Assembly (NCBI GenBank): GCA_964439835.1
Contig: CAYTPQ010000008.1
Coordinates: 1 to 64,000, forward strand
Reading direction: 5' to 3'
From: JAGNLM01 sp964439835
GTDB taxonomy: Bacteria; Pseudomonadota; Gammaproteobacteria; JAABTG01
DNA length: 64,000 nt
The position numbers and the translations under genes are program-made. This document shows, piece after piece, positions 63,731 through 64,000 of the stretch (its first letter is position 1; each line of letters opens with the position of its first letter). Under the pieces are notes generated by a model. That model made no database searches. It saw only the letters and a program-made list of their open reading frames with translations, and was not told where the DNA came from.

Positions 63731-64000
63731 TCAGCCCCCCTCGTCCACCCGGCCGTCGCGCAGGGTCACGACCCGGTCGACCACCGGCGCCTCGTAGACC
63801 AGGGGGTCGTGGCTCGTCAGCAGGACGGTGCGGCCTTCGGCCTTGAGCGCCCCGACGACCTGCAGGAAGTCGCGCGAGCGCTCGCTGTCCAGGTTGGCGG
63901 TCGGCTCGTCGGCAATCAGGACCTCGGGGTCGTTGACCAACGCCCGGGCGGTGGCGGCGCGCTGTGCCTCGCCGCCGGAGAGCCACTCGGCCCGGGCCTC
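63731..64000 (-). CDS. ABC transporter ATP-binding protein (N-terminus beyond window)
   Basis: The C-terminal 89 residues of an ABC ATPase: signature WLSGGEAQRAATARAL, Walker B VLIADEPTANLDSE, and switch histidine in VLLTSHDPLVYE. The type resembles LolD/MacB/NosF-like ATPases. The Walker A lies off the right edge. It is the most upstream gene of the operon seen in this window. Confidence 0.92.
   Translation of the reverse strand, partial: EARAEWLSGGEAQRAATARALVNDPEVLIADEPTANLDSERSRDFLQVVGALKAEGRTVLLTSHDPLVYEAPVVDRVVTLRDGRVDEGG

Overview
The window is 64 kb of GC-rich chromosomal DNA from a gammaproteobacterium. It has no phage, CRISPR, integrase or transposase genes, and I recognise no rRNA or tRNA gene. 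Several gene orders match those I know from Pseudomonas and Chromatiales-type genomes: dsbD-aroQ-accB-accC-prmA-(zinc ribbon)-fis-purH-purD, glnE-ilvE-LPS genes, rpmH-rnpA-yidD-yidC-mnmE facing dnaA-dnaN-recF-gyrB, and rpoH-ftsX-ftsE-ftsY facing M16-M16-rsmD-coaD-fdx. A cbb3 oxidase, its FNR-type regulator, a CcoI copper pump and a CIRCE element before groESL suggest a micro-aerobically respiring, possibly Chromatiales/Ectothiorhodospiraceae-like organism. That placement is inference. The sequence is draft quality in one place: ten N bases and a 20-C run lie inside comF.

Layout. 1-2.2 kb: ccoN (cut by the window edge) and fnr, each with an FNR-type box. 2.3-2.9 kb: hisB. 3.0-13.3 kb (minus strand): cutA-dsbD, then aroQ-accB-accC-prmA-zinc ribbon-fis-purH-purD, covering thiol redox, shikimate, fatty-acid precursor and purine functions. 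13.5-15.7 kb: groES-groEL under a sigma-70 promoter and CIRCE operator, closed by a strong terminator. 15.8-19.9 kb: glnE, ilvE and a small zinc finger. 20-32.6 kb: a cell-surface polysaccharide/LPS region with a sulfotransferase, four GT4 glycosyltransferases, an O-antigen ligase-like protein, a heptosyltransferase, MsbA, a polysaccharide deacetylase, an LpxL-type acyltransferase and RfbD. 32.7-42.8 kb: the replication-origin region, with mnmE-yidC-yidD-rnpA-rpmH reading left and dnaA-dnaN-recF-gyrB reading right. It holds a likely oriC between dnaA and dnaN and two parS-type ParB sites inside recF. 42.9-48.3 kb: comF and the biotin operon bioBFHCD. 48.4-51.2 kb: ccoI-ccoS. 51.7-56.4 kb: a DksA-like protein, msrA and rpoH-ftsX-ftsE-ftsY. 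56.4-60.5 kb: two M16 peptidases, rsmD, coaD and ferredoxin. 60.6-64 kb: a leftward operon of an ABC ATPase, a membrane protein, a TlpA-like thioredoxin, a NosL-like protein and an unknown protein.

The least ordinary items are these: a 110-bp dispersed palindromic element upstream of msbA, whose ends also form the purH-purD intergenic hairpin; a 185-bp triple-nested inverted repeat between convergent transcripts; a DsbD with two tandem periplasmic alpha domains; an rnpA gene whose only usable start lies inside rpmH; parS sites in recF coding sequence; and the NosL/TlpA/ABC operon with a 13-codon coupled leader ORF. I saw no defence or other clearly unprecedented multi-gene system.
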